A stretch of DNA of 64,000 nucleotides from Pseudoalteromonas aliena SW19 (GTDB lineage: Bacteria > Pseudomonadota > Gammaproteobacteria > Enterobacterales > Alteromonadaceae). The position numbers and the translations under genes are program-made. The stretch is taken from assembly GCF_014905615.1 (NCBI RefSeq), contig NZ_AQGU01000022.1, forward strand, positions 465,277-529,276. The letters run 5' to 3'. The first letter of the stretch is position 1. Each line of letters begins with the position of its first letter. Below, one piece after another: positions 38,953-47,985 of this stretch. The notes under the pieces are model-generated. The model saw only the letters and a program-made list of their open reading frames with translations. It did not search any database and was not told the DNA's origin.

Positions 38953-39906
38953 ATGGTTGGTGTTTTAGCTTCGGTTGATCAAAGAACTCAGTTAGTTGGT
39001 GAAAACCGCTTAGAGTTGTTACTGTTTTATTTACATAGCCGCCACTTATTTGCACTCAATGTGTTTAAAATAAAAGAAGTGGTGAAGCTGCCACATTTAA
39101 GCAAAATTCCCCATTCTCACTCCAAAATAACTGGAGTTGCGAATATTAGAGGTGAATCTATTCCTGTAATCGATTTACGGCAGGCTATTTCTATGTCCGC
39201 AGTAAAATACGCCGAAGACTGTAACTTAGTTATTACAGAATACAATAGAAGCGTACAAGGCTTTTTGATTGGCAAAGTTGATCAAATCGTCAATATGACA
39301 TGGTCAGATATTATGCCACCGCCTAGCTCTGTTGGTAAAAATCATTACTTAACAGCGCTCACTAAAATCAAACGTGATGATCAAGAACATCTCGTTGAGA
39401 TCATTGATGTAGAAAAAGTACTAGCAGAAATAGTTGAATACGAGGTGGATATTTCTGATGGGGTACTCGATCAAGGCATCGTCAATGAGTTTGCGGGACG
39501 TAAAATACTTCACGCCGATGACTCACCGACCGCACGTAAACAAGTAAGCGATACGCTATCACAACTGGGCATTGAGATTATTCCTGCAAGTAATGGCTTA
39601 GAAGCTCTTAACATGCTTAGAGACTGGGCTGATGAAGGGCGAGATGTCGAAAAAGAGCTCTTAATGGTAATTACAGATGCCGAAATGCCTTCTATGGACG
39701 GCTATCGCTTAACCCATGAAATACGTAACGATGGCAGGCTTAAAAATCTTTATGTGGTTCTTAACACATCTTTAAGCGGTAGCTTTAACGAGGCTATGGT
39801 AGAAAAAGTTGGTTGTAATGCATTTTTATCTAAATTCCAACCTGATTTGCTTGTTAATGAAGTACAAAATCGCCTAAAAGAAGTGCTTAATAACAGCACC
39901 GAATAG
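38953..39906 (+). CDS. cheV: Chemotaxis protein CheV
   Basis: 317 aa. An N-terminal CheW-like domain (about 20-165: LFALNVFKIKEVVKLPHLSKIPHS, GVANIRGESIPVIDL) couples receptors to CheA. A C-terminal receiver domain (about 187-305) has ADDSPTARK and the phospho-acceptor Asp in MVITDAEMPSMDGYRL. In the family, phosphorylation of CheV modulates receptor coupling and adaptation. It is alone here, away from the main chemotaxis cluster. A hairpin follows its stop. Confidence 0.93.
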   Translation: MVGVLASVDQRTQLVGENRLELLLFYLHSRHLFALNVFKIKEVVKLPHLSKIPHSHSKITGVANIRGESIPVIDLRQAISMSAVKYAEDCNLVITEYNRSVQGFLIGKVDQIVNMTWSDIMPPPSSVGKNHYLTALTKIKRDDQEHLVEIIDVEKVLAEIVEYEVDISDGVLDQGIVNEFAGRKILHADDSPTARKQVSDTLSQLGIEIIPASNGLEALNMLRDWADEGRDVEKELLMVITDAEMPSMDGYRLTHEIRNDGRLKNLYVVLNTSLSGSFNEAMVEKVGCNAFLSKFQPDLLVNEVQNRLKEVLNNSTE

Positions 39907-39930
39907 CCATACTGAAGATTTTAGTCTATT

Positions 39931-39966
39931 TGCCAATTTAGCGCTTTTGTGATTAATTGGCATTTT
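39931..39966 (+). terminator. Probable terminator of cheV
   Basis: TGCCAATT / AATTGGCA perfect 8-bp stem with a 16-nt loop, then TTTT, 24 bases after the cheV stop. Confidence 0.55.
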
Positions 39967-39990
39967 AGACACATAATAAAAATACAACAT

Positions 39991-40119
39991 TTGCTCAAAA
40001 AAGTTGCCAAGCCACTCACTACCTTGGTGAAACGTTATCTGCCTGACCCATTTATTTTTGTTACTTTACTCACCTTTGTAATTACATCTGTCGTAACACC
40101 TTCAGCCCACAAAAAATGA
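39991..40119 (+). pseudogene. N-terminal remnant of a short-chain fatty acid transporter (AtoE family)
   Basis: 42 codons from a TTG, ending at TGA, read LLKKVAKPLTTLVKRYLPD then PFIFVTLLTFVITSVVTP. This matches the start of AtoE-type short-chain fatty acid transporters, where LVxRxLPDPFIFxxLLTFV is the conserved N-terminal stretch before the first helix. Full-length relatives have about 440 residues; nothing downstream continues the reading, and a repeat end lies about 165 bases on. No ATG is present at the expected place. It is a deletion remnant. Confidence 0.65.
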
Positions 40120-40283
40120 TTACCGCAGTTTTCAATTCTATCTTGTTGTCGCACCTGATTAAATCGATGGTAATTATATTTGACACGCGCTATGTGTAGA
40201 TTCCTTATTTGGGAGAAGTTTTGCTTGCAATTCACCTTATACATTACTCTCGTTAATGAGGGGGAATCCATACATCTGCAAAA

Positions 40284-40312
40284 ATTAATCACGAAAGGTC
40301 AACACGCCCTAG
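40284..40312. repeat. Isolated terminal repeat of the CTAGGGCGTGTTGACC element
   Basis: AATCACGAAAGGTCAACACG followed by CCCTAG is the complement of the left end of the 50563 element at all but a base or two. No partner end is seen nearby, so this is a solo relic, downstream of the atoE remnant. Confidence 0.7.
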
Positions 40313-40348
40313 TTAAATAAACGCACAGCACTGGTCACATAGATTGTA

Positions 40349-40861
40349 TTAATCGTGCCATGGAAATTTCCTTTGATCCAATTGATGCTTTTTAACTAAC
40401 TGTATAAACTCTTCTGTTTGCTGCTGCGAAAGCGTCCAAAATAAACCTCGGCTATCATATATTGGCTTATAGTATTCACTTTGCTTTGCGCAATATAAAC
40501 CAAACTCAGCTGGGTTTTCCTCCTCTTTAAAAACAGCTAGGTTGTTAAGTGATTCAAAATAAATTGTTTTTTGAGGAAGTAAATAGTAACTGACCGAGAC
40601 GCTGCATTTTTCTATATCTAGTGTTAGTTTTGATTCCATTAACACCAACATATAAAAGCACGTAAAAATGAAAAAAATTGAAGTGGCTGTAGACAACCAA
40701 AATAAGGTGGTCGGTTCATTAAGTAAACTACCTTGGCGAAAACTATTAGCTCCTTCCTCTGGATTTAAGACGTCCCCCCACAACCACACAGTAAAAGCCA
40801 TCAAAACAACAACAGCAAAGAGGTACTTAGTTTTTTTAAGGATAAAATGAAATTGTGTCAT
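40349..40861 (-). CDS. Uncharacterised membrane protein
   Basis: 170 aa. Two hydrophobic helices (about 13-29, LFAVVVLMAFTVWLWG, and about 53-75, FWLSTATSIFFIFTCFYMLVL) are followed by a soluble domain of about 90 residues with VSVSYYLLPQKTIYFESLNNLAVFK. This resembles small membrane proteins with a PH-like or DUF-type cytoplasmic part, but I cannot name a family. A GGGG ribosome site lies seven bases before the ATG. It sits downstream of the subtilase on the opposite side of a 43-base gap and on the same strand, so co-transcription is unlikely to matter. Confidence 0.6.
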   Translation of the reverse strand: MTQFHFILKKTKYLFAVVVLMAFTVWLWGDVLNPEEGANSFRQGSLLNEPTTLFWLSTATSIFFIFTCFYMLVLMESKLTLDIEKCSVSVSYYLLPQKTIYFESLNNLAVFKEEENPAEFGLYCAKQSEYYKPIYDSRGLFWTLSQQQTEEFIQLVKKHQLDQRKFPWHD

Positions 40862-40904
40862 GAAAGTCCCCTATATCACTATTGTAATATAGGGCTCCTT
40901 GTTA

Positions 40905-43853
40905 TTATTGGATATGTTTTTCAATGCCTATTAACGCATTATTTACAGTCGCACTAAAACGCAGTGGTGGTAATGCCAATTGGATAGACAACCCTAATTT
41001 TTTTGCATGCACAATCTCATTTGATTCTACTTGACCATTACTATTTATATCGGTCCAAACTTTTAGCAGATCATAATAGTTATCTTGGCCATTAATAACA
41101 TGGTCCCCATTACCGTCAAGCAATGTGAGTGTATCAACTTGAGTGCCTAGTTTAGTGAAATAAAACTCTTGGCTACTATCTAACGCCCCAGAGTGATTGC
41201 GGTCAACAAATAAAATACCGTCATGCATCCCTAAAGTAAGATAATTTTTTGCTTGCGCCTCTTGCCACTGAATACCATTGTTATTTAAATCTAGTGTAAC
41301 TATATATCGACCAGATAACTCAAGGGTACTTCTTATATCTCCGCTGCAAAGTACATCAGGCCTTGAAAGCGTTATCTTTTGGTAGCCACAACGCATTTCA
41401 TTCAGTATTATATTTATTTGATTTCCCGTTTGGTGATAGTACTCCCCGGCCGTTATGAAATCGTTTAAATAAGTATCAAAAATAAATTTTTCGAATGCAG
41501 CTTCAGCGGATGAACCCGCCTTCATCCCAAGATAAACAGAAGCTGCAGCTTTACCCACAGCAAGTATAGGGTTTTTCGCCGATTGCTTTAAAACAAAATC
41601 AACTGATTTACCTGTTGCAGATGCAACTACGAAAGCTAACCCCTCGGCAAGTGCTTTTTGACCTTCACCGTTCCAAGCATGATTAAAGCCCTGTAATCCA
41701 CTATTGAGCCTATCCGTCAATTTCCCTAGATTACCCAACATCTTATTGACTTTCTCGTAAGCGGGGCTGTTTTTATCTAAGTTATTCAATATTTGCTTTA
41801 ACTGTGTTTTAAATTGAACAACAGCATTAGTGATATCGGCAGCATCTTCAGCGAATTGCTTTTCTTCTTTTGTTTGTTGCTTATCTTTGGGTGTCGGGGA
41901 GCTGCCACCACCACCACCACCACCTGAACCACCAGAGAAGCTGCTACCTCCGCCATAGCCCCAACCTATAAACCCTGAAAACCCACCGCCACCGCCACCG
42001 CAAGCTAGCGAGTAAGATGCACAATCATAAACAACTCCAATTCTTTCCATTTCAGTTAATTGGTAATCAGATATAAAACTATCGGCATCAAAATCACCAG
42101 TGTAAGGGCGATTCGCTTGCTTACATTCACCTATATACCGCCAAGCTTCATTATCATTGTCTGCTAATAGTGGGATTTCATCTTTAGACCAGTAACTTGC
42201 TTCATATACAAAGCGACCGTATGCAACTTGCTCACCTTGTTGATAGGCACGGTTGCTATACCAAGAGGTTGGACAATTATTTACACTATCGTTTTCTAAA
42301 ACAACCTCTCCCGTAAGAATCTGATTTGCAAGCTGAAAATCAACTAATCCATAACCAAAAAAAGAGTCTCGACCAGGTTCACCTAAATCATTTGCACTGC
42401 GATAAAGAGCCGCAATTAAAGCGTCTCGACTAACATTCGGATTAATTGACTTAAGCCTTGCAATTCCCGCACTTACAATTGCGGCAGCTTGTGACGTTCC
42501 GGATAGCATGGCAAGTGGCGCTTTCTTAGCTTCAATATTTAGTTCAACTATTTGATGTTCATTTATCGAGTCTAGGTTTATATTTGGGATCAATAAAGTA
42601 GGAAAGTTAGTATCAACATCGAGCTTTTCAATTTTTACGCCTTCAAAACCAACGTGATAAGTAAATATAATTCCTTGACCTTGAGCGCTGTTACATTGAG
42701 CCGTTTTATCATTAATCCACTGCTTATGCTCTGAGGACAGAGTGGATTGAGTGATTTGCTGATAAACCAATAAATCAGGTAACGAAACTAAACAATTAGC
42801 ACCCACACTAAAGTTATTAGGATAATCTTGCAGACCACTATCAACTTGAACATAATCTAAATTACTTCCTGCATTATCGCTCACCGCTAAAATTTGTTGT
42901 CTATTTTGATTTATTGTAGATTGGATATTTACCCCAGGTGCGACAATATCCACGCTGCTATTTTTTGCAGAAAATTGTGCTAGATTAGTGTTTTTATCAA
43001 TTGCACCTACCGAGACTACATTTCGATAAGCTGCAGGAAACGCTAAATAGTCTCGTTTATTGGATTGTGCATTTCCATGATTACCTGCTGCCGCAACAAA
43101 AATTACACCCTTATCATAAGTTAACCTATCAATTACATCTCTAGTTGCTTTAGAAAAATATGGACTGCTAAGCGACATATTAATCACTTCAGCACCTGAG
43201 TTTGCACACTGCTCTATAGCACTTATTAAATCCGAGTTATGAATATTTGAATTTTCACCGTGAGCTGACTTCAATACTTTACGTACTTCAATTATAACAC
43301 TACCATCACCAAATACTGGATCTGCGAGTATCCCAGCTAAGTGCGTGCCATGACCAATAGCATCTTCATACCAAAAACCCGCATACTCGCTGCTTAGACC
43401 TGAAAAAATATGAGGGTTTAACTGAGGATGGTCTAATTGCACACCTGAATCAATTAAACATACTTTAGTTGTCTGCTCTATATTTGCAACTAAACTTTTA
43501 GCTCCTATTAATAATTGCCATGGTGTAGCGCTTAGCTCATTATTACTGTGAGTTTGTGAAAGTAAGTTGGGAAATTGGTAGTTATAGTTAGCTTCGACTT
43601 TAAGCGAGGTTCCTTTTTTGAATGACTCTATAAGTAAAAGCTCTAACTCATCGGTCGTAACATTTAATGAACCATATGAACGGATACTATGGGATGAAAT
43701 AGGAACTACTTGGTTTGTAAATTCACTAGGTAATTCGCCTTGAAGATAACTTACCAAAACAGGCATCGTATCGATATTTATTTCTTTAGCACTCAAAATT
43801 CCAACTGGTATCAACGCTACCAACAAGCTCTGCGCCAATTTATTAAGCCGCAT
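40905..43853 (-). CDS. Large secreted subtilisin-like protease with CBM5/12-like and RTX-type EF-hand regions
   Basis: 982 aa. Signal peptide about 1-22. The S8 protease domain has the triad Asp135 (CLIDSGVQLDH), His168 (IGHGTHLAGI) and Ser454 (LSGTSQAAA), with oxyanion Asn258 (AAAGNHG). A protease-associated-like insert lies at about 340-430. Residues 530-577 resemble a chitin-binding CBM5/12 (WYSNRAYQQGEQVAYG, EASYW, WRYIGEC). A glycine-rich linker follows (about 618-652), then a helical region of about 170 residues. The C-terminal part has Ca-binding-like repeats (DLNNNGIQ, DRNHSGALD, DGNGDHVING, DINSNGQVESNE) as in RTX exoproteins. Secreted by Sec; substrate unknown. Confidence 0.88.
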   Translation of the reverse strand: MRLNKLAQSLLVALIPVGILSAKEINIDTMPVLVSYLQGELPSEFTNQVVPISSHSIRSYGSLNVTTDELELLLIESFKKGTSLKVEANYNYQFPNLLSQTHSNNELSATPWQLLIGAKSLVANIEQTTKVCLIDSGVQLDHPQLNPHIFSGLSSEYAGFWYEDAIGHGTHLAGILADPVFGDGSVIIEVRKVLKSAHGENSNIHNSDLISAIEQCANSGAEVINMSLSSPYFSKATRDVIDRLTYDKGVIFVAAAGNHGNAQSNKRDYLAFPAAYRNVVSVGAIDKNTNLAQFSAKNSSVDIVAPGVNIQSTINQNRQQILAVSDNAGSNLDYVQVDSGLQDYPNNFSVGANCLVSLPDLLVYQQITQSTLSSEHKQWINDKTAQCNSAQGQGIIFTYHVGFEGVKIEKLDVDTNFPTLLIPNINLDSINEHQIVELNIEAKKAPLAMLSGTSQAAAIVSAGIARLKSINPNVSRDALIAALYRSANDLGEPGRDSFFGYGLVDFQLANQILTGEVVLENDSVNNCPTSWYSNRAYQQGEQVAYGRFVYEASYWSKDEIPLLADNDNEAWRYIGECKQANRPYTGDFDADSFISDYQLTEMERIGVVYDCASYSLACGGGGGGFSGFIGWGYGGGSSFSGGSGGGGGGGSSPTPKDKQQTKEEKQFAEDAADITNAVVQFKTQLKQILNNLDKNSPAYEKVNKMLGNLGKLTDRLNSGLQGFNHAWNGEGQKALAEGLAFVVASATGKSVDFVLKQSAKNPILAVGKAAASVYLGMKAGSSAEAAFEKFIFDTYLNDFITAGEYYHQTGNQINIILNEMRCGYQKITLSRPDVLCSGDIRSTLELSGRYIVTLDLNNNGIQWQEAQAKNYLTLGMHDGILFVDRNHSGALDSSQEFYFTKLGTQVDTLTLLDGNGDHVINGQDNYYDLLKVWTDINSNGQVESNEIVHAKKLGLSIQLALPPLRFSATVNNALIGIEKHIQ

Positions 43854-44358
43854 AAATTTACTCCTTTATTATTTTATGTATTAACTTTACTAATTAAAGA
43901 TCAGAAAAATTACCAAATATTCATTACCTGATTTCTCTTGTGAAAATTATGAGATGCGATATGTGTTGTGATTATTTAGTAGCTGTTAATTTACTAATAA
44001 AAACAACGCCATGCCTTAATTTGTATCTAAAAAATGGAGGAAGAGGGGGGGGGATTAACACACTAAATCAAAAAACAAGGGGTCACTTTGCTGTGCCGCA
44101 ACTTCTTGTCTGAATAACGCTACACATCAGCCGTACCCATTTTGCACGCACTATATTTATCAGTCCCATTTATGTCAACTATTAATTTACGAATTAATTT
44201 AAAGAACTATCTTATGATTATAAAACAAACAAGAAATGAGAAAAACGCACAAGAAAGCTCAAAAAATCAAAACTAGTACAATTACATGGATTGATAAATC
44301 ACGTTAACATCATCAAGAAACAAGAAGAAAAATATGAATACAGCTTTATTCATAACAA
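43854..44358. other. 505-base intergenic region upstream of the subtilase
   Basis: No convincing gene. It contains the promoter region of the subtilase (minus), a run of nine G on the plus strand (44045-44053) and AT-rich sequence. A plus-strand reading frame at 44334-44537 overlaps the M50 gene and has no family or ribosome-site support. Confidence 0.5.
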
Positions 44359-45375
44359 TCAACTCGATAAAATGGTCATCGGCAGGCTTAATATGGGGTT
44401 CTCTGAATCCGCAAAATGCATCATTACAGCGATATGACCAGCAACTACAACTGCATACATTACAGCCGAAAAAATTTGGCCGTATTTATCCAGTGGCATT
44501 AAATGCGAATAGTGACGACCTCGCCATTCAAATATAATCTCCAGCGCACCAACAAACAAAAAGAATACCAGTAACATCAAACCAAATGTGTAACTCAGCC
44601 ATAAGCCAAATAAAACACCGAGTAAACATACGCTTAAACCAATCCATGAACGCATTGAAAAACTAATACTTTTTAATACATGCCCGCCATCAAGCGGTAA
44701 AATGGGTAGCAAGTTAAATAAATTTAGTAATGCACTAAGCACCGCGACACCGGCAAATATTTCCATTTCTGTGGCGTAATACAAAACCACACCCAGCACA
44801 GAGGTAATTAAACCAAACGCAGGCCCCATTAGCGATATAACTACATCTTGCCAACGAGTCGTTATTTTATCGTCACTTACGGCCAGCCCACCAACAAATG
44901 GGATTAAATAAATACCTTTGGTTTTTATCCCAAAATATTTCATAGCTCGCACATGGCCATATTCGTGCACAACCAGACACGCAATAAGCATAAGTGCAAA
45001 TTCAATACTAAATAACCACGCATAGCCTGCAACCGAAGCCCCCGCAAGCACGGCTTTAATTACTTTAGCGCTTTTAAAAAGCTTAAAGCCTAATGCTGCT
45101 AACCCTAAAAAGCCTTTTTTAGGCGCACCGTTTTCCGATACCGGCAATGCTAGTTGTGTAGCAAATTGATCATCCACAAACAGCGAAATACTGTGCTCTT
45201 CGACTGTGCTGGTATCAATACCTATTACTTTATTATCGTGAGTAAACTGATAATAATTTTCACGTGGGTTGTCAAAGGTGATGGCTTGTTGAGCATGGAA
45301 AACTTGCACTATTTTTTGCCCTGCTACCATAAGTGAAAATGGTTGCTCGGCTAAAGTGAGGTCTATTCTTATCAT
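44359..45375 (-). CDS. Site-2 protease-type M50 membrane metalloprotease
   Basis: 338 aa. An N-terminal soluble domain of about 105 residues (MIRIDLTLAEQPFSLMVAGQ onward) precedes six or so hydrophobic helices. The zinc site is HEYGH (137-141) with the third ligand Asp in PLDGGHV (228-232), the classical M50 arrangement. The substrate is unknown; M50 proteases cleave membrane-bound regulators, anti-sigma factors or peptides. No anti-sigma factor or sigma factor is encoded next to it. It is divergent from the REC-EAL gene. Confidence 0.87.
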   Translation of the reverse strand: MIRIDLTLAEQPFSLMVAGQKIVQVFHAQQAITFDNPRENYYQFTHDNKVIGIDTSTVEEHSISLFVDDQFATQLALPVSENGAPKKGFLGLAALGFKLFKSAKVIKAVLAGASVAGYAWLFSIEFALMLIACLVVHEYGHVRAMKYFGIKTKGIYLIPFVGGLAVSDDKITTRWQDVVISLMGPAFGLITSVLGVVLYYATEMEIFAGVAVLSALLNLFNLLPILPLDGGHVLKSISFSMRSWIGLSVCLLGVLFGLWLSYTFGLMLLVFFLFVGALEIIFEWRGRHYSHLMPLDKYGQIFSAVMYAVVVAGHIAVMMHFADSENPILSLPMTILSS

Positions 45376-45539
45376 AATTAAAACCGTTTAAAACAATGAA
45401 CCTAGTATACCTTCTCGCTTATAAAACACGAGTAGCATACTTAATCATTATTTTTAATTATAGCGTTTTAATACTGACAAAAGTAAACAACACGACTACT
45501 TTTATAGTAATCATACGTTACACAATGAAAGGGATTACA

Positions 45540-46757
45540 GTGAACAAAATGGTGCCCAATATTCTAGTTGTTGACGACTCAAAGGCTATTTTGATTGTCA
45601 TGGAGGCTATACTCAACGAACTAGGCATGTCAGAAACCATAACTACATGCCTAAGTGCGACAGAAGCTCTTGATAGGGTCAAAGCTGATATAAATTATTT
45701 TGACGTCATTTTTACTGATCTTAACATGCCTGAAATGGATGGTATGGAGCTGATGCGGCACTTAGGGGCATTAAATTACCACGGCGCTATTATTATTATT
45801 TCTGAAATGGCGCATAAAGTAATTAACTTAGCTGCAAATATTGCCAAGCAACATAATACTCACCTTATCGGAAATATAACCAAACCTATCCAACTATCTC
45901 AAGTGGGCACTTTATTAACAAAAGCCGCACAATTTCATTGCCACACTTTAATTAAAGAATCTGCAATTTCAAAAGAGGAGCTTATCGGCGCATTAAATAA
46001 TGATGAAATAGTTCCTTTTTACCAACCTAAAGTAAATGCTTATAGTAATAAAATAGAAAGTGTAGAGGTGCTTGCCCGTATTGTTTCTAATAAGGACGGT
46101 CGTGTTATTTCACCAGATCGTTTTATTAATGTAGCTGAGCAACATAATTTAATTAACCAGATTTCATTTTCTCTTTTCGAAAAAGCCACCAGCGATTTTA
46201 ACAGTATGAAAGTAGAACTTTGCCAAGGTTTTAAGCTCGCATTTAATTTATCATCCATTCAGCTTGATGACTTAGATTGCCCAAATAAGCTATTACTAAT
46301 ATTAGCAAATAATAAACTGACGCCCAGCGATATTATTATTGAAATAACTGAACAACATGCACTTTCCAGTCTTGCACAATTAGAAACTTTAAATAGATTA
46401 AGAATGCATGGCTTTGGTCTGTCCTTGGATGATTTTGGTGTGGGCTTTACAAATATGAATCAGCTTAAAAGCCTTCCTTTTACTGAAATAAAAATAGACC
46501 GCTCACTTATTAGCCACATAGATACCGACTTATTCTCTCAAGTGGTCGTTACTTCCTTAATTAATATAACAAGCGAAGAACATTTGGATTTAGTCGCTGA
46601 AGGTGTCGAGCGACCAGAAGAGCTCATTTATTTGAAACACCATAGGAAAAACTTAGCCGTTCAAGGTTTTTTATTCAGTCACCCTAAGCCCAAAAATGAA
46701 TTTGTACGCTGGGCTAAAAACTGGATCAAAACAGCCAATAGTTTAATCAAAAAATAA
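45540..46757 (+). CDS. Response regulator with EAL domain (c-di-GMP phosphodiesterase-like)
   Basis: 405 aa from a GTG at 45540 with AAAGGGA upstream; the ATG at 45549 is a fair alternative and an ATG at 45525 is possible. A receiver domain (about 8-130) has VVDDSKAI and the phospho-acceptor Asp in VIFTDLNMPEMDG. An EAL domain (about 160-400) has the signature VEVLARI (EVL variant, catalytic Glu kept), EITEQHA, DDFGVGFTN and VAEGVE, so the main metal-binding and catalytic residues look conserved. It probably hydrolyses c-di-GMP under control of a kinase encoded elsewhere. It has no helix-turn-helix. Confidence 0.88.
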   Translation: MNKMVPNILVVDDSKAILIVMEAILNELGMSETITTCLSATEALDRVKADINYFDVIFTDLNMPEMDGMELMRHLGALNYHGAIIIISEMAHKVINLAANIAKQHNTHLIGNITKPIQLSQVGTLLTKAAQFHCHTLIKESAISKEELIGALNNDEIVPFYQPKVNAYSNKIESVEVLARIVSNKDGRVISPDRFINVAEQHNLINQISFSLFEKATSDFNSMKVELCQGFKLAFNLSSIQLDDLDCPNKLLLILANNKLTPSDIIIEITEQHALSSLAQLETLNRLRMHGFGLSLDDFGVGFTNMNQLKSLPFTEIKIDRSLISHIDTDLFSQVVVTSLINITSEEHLDLVAEGVERPEELIYLKHHRKNLAVQGFLFSHPKPKNEFVRWAKNWIKTANSLIKK

Positions 46758-46800
46758 ATATCGGCTGAATAAATGACACCCCAAGGCTGCGCATACTTGG

Positions 46801-46830
46801 CATTTAACCTCGAAAGATAAACAGGCCTTA
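46801..46830. repeat. Short repeat: relic of an element end (copy b), at a stop codon
   Basis: CATTTAACCTCGAAAGATAA then ACAGGCCTTA, nearly identical to 38861-38892. The last three bases (TTA, 46828-46830) are the stop of the minus-strand CorB-like gene, as in the tesB case at 36012. Confidence 0.55.
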
Positions 46831-47904
46831 ATGGTCTTTTTCGGGGGCTTTATCTGTTTCGCTTACTATATGCGCACTGTTAGCTAAGCGCTTACGCCAT
46901 CGTTGCTTTGCTACTGCACGCATATTTGTAGATTGATCTCGCTCATCTACAATTTCTAAGCCCATAAGAGCCTCTATCAAATCCTCTAACGTTACAATAC
47001 CTAGCACATCTCCGTATTCATCAACGACTAAACATATGTGGGTACGCTTGGTTAAAAGCGTTTGCAGTAATGACGACACATTATGAGAGCTGGGCACGGT
47101 ATAAATAGGTTTAACTAATTTACTTATTTTGTAGTCAGTGCCTAATCGATGAAACGCCAGCATAATATCGTTTTTATGCACAAACCCAACAATATCGTCG
47201 CTATCTTTATCAAATACCAAAATTCGAGAAAATGACGACGAACCGTAATCGTTCAAGTATTGATTCACTGTCAAATCTTTATGAACTTTAAAAAGCACAG
47301 TTCGAGGTGTCATTAAGTCACATAATTTTGCATGTCTAAAATGCAGTAAATTACGAATTATTTCAGACTCATCTTCATGAAGCGCTCCTGACTCAGTACC
47401 TATATCTGCCATTGCTTCTATTTCTTGACGAATATAATACGCTTCATTATGTGCAGGTCTCATTAAATTAGTGAGTTTTTGTGCACACCATACAAATGGT
47501 TTAAGCAAAATAACTAAAAAGCGCAGCGCATAAGTGACACTTGGCGTTAATACCCGCCAGTAATTCGCACCTAAGGTTTTGGGAATGATTTCAGAAAGTA
47601 CCAGCACTAATAAAGTCATAATAGCTGATGCTATACCGACAGCTGCATCTGAAAAGACCACTGCGGCTTGCGCGCCTACCCCAGCGGCACCGGCGGTATG
47701 CGCGACTGTATTTAAAGTTAAAATAGCCGCTAAAGGCTCATCTATATTACTTTTGAGCGTTTCAAGCTGCTTGGAAAACTCAGGATGTTCTTTTTTAAGT
47801 GATGCAACGTAGCTAGGCGAAATACTTAACAGCACCGCCTCCATCACAGAACATAAAAACGAAATAACTATCGCCACGACCATATAAACTATCAGTAAAG
47901 TCAC
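46828..47904 (-). CDS. CorB/CNNM-family DUF21-CBS membrane protein
   Basis: 358 aa. A DUF21 transmembrane domain with about four helices (about 5-180; the N-terminal LLIVYMVVAIVISFLCSVMEAVLLS and LVLVLSEIIPKTLGA are typical) is followed by a pair of CBS motifs (about 195-335: MTPRTVLFKVHKDLTV, FVHKNDIML, LLTKRTHICLVVDEYGDVLGIVTLEDLIEALMG). Relatives (CorB/CorC, CNNM) transport or regulate Mg2+ or Co2+. The usual C-terminal CorC_HlyC domain is absent; the protein stops about 30 residues after the CBS pair, with its stop in a repeat-derived sequence. Confidence 0.85.
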   Translation of the reverse strand: MTLLIVYMVVAIVISFLCSVMEAVLLSISPSYVASLKKEHPEFSKQLETLKSNIDEPLAAILTLNTVAHTAGAAGVGAQAAVVFSDAAVGIASAIMTLLVLVLSEIIPKTLGANYWRVLTPSVTYALRFLVILLKPFVWCAQKLTNLMRPAHNEAYYIRQEIEAMADIGTESGALHEDESEIIRNLLHFRHAKLCDLMTPRTVLFKVHKDLTVNQYLNDYGSSSFSRILVFDKDSDDIVGFVHKNDIMLAFHRLGTDYKISKLVKPIYTVPSSHNVSSLLQTLLTKRTHICLVVDEYGDVLGIVTLEDLIEALMGLEIVDERDQSTNMRAVAKQRWRKRLANSAHIVSETDKAPEKDH

Positions 47905-47985
47905 TTTCTCTCCTTAATTTCAGGTATGTAAGCATAGTAACAATACATGTTATATTTAGCCAAATTACTAATAATAGGCTCAATA

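Noticed and set aside
40035..40292. An 85-codon minus-strand reading frame over the atoE remnant
   Set aside because: It overlaps the plus-strand remnant and a repeat end, and has no family signal or ribosome site.
44334..44537. A 67-codon plus-strand reading frame
   Set aside because: Most of it is antisense to the M50 protease gene; the upstream part has no recognisable features.
45396..45524. N-terminal extension of the REC-EAL protein
   Set aside because: The added residues are hydrophobic and unrelated to receiver domains, and lack a ribosome site. A GTG at 45540 has one.
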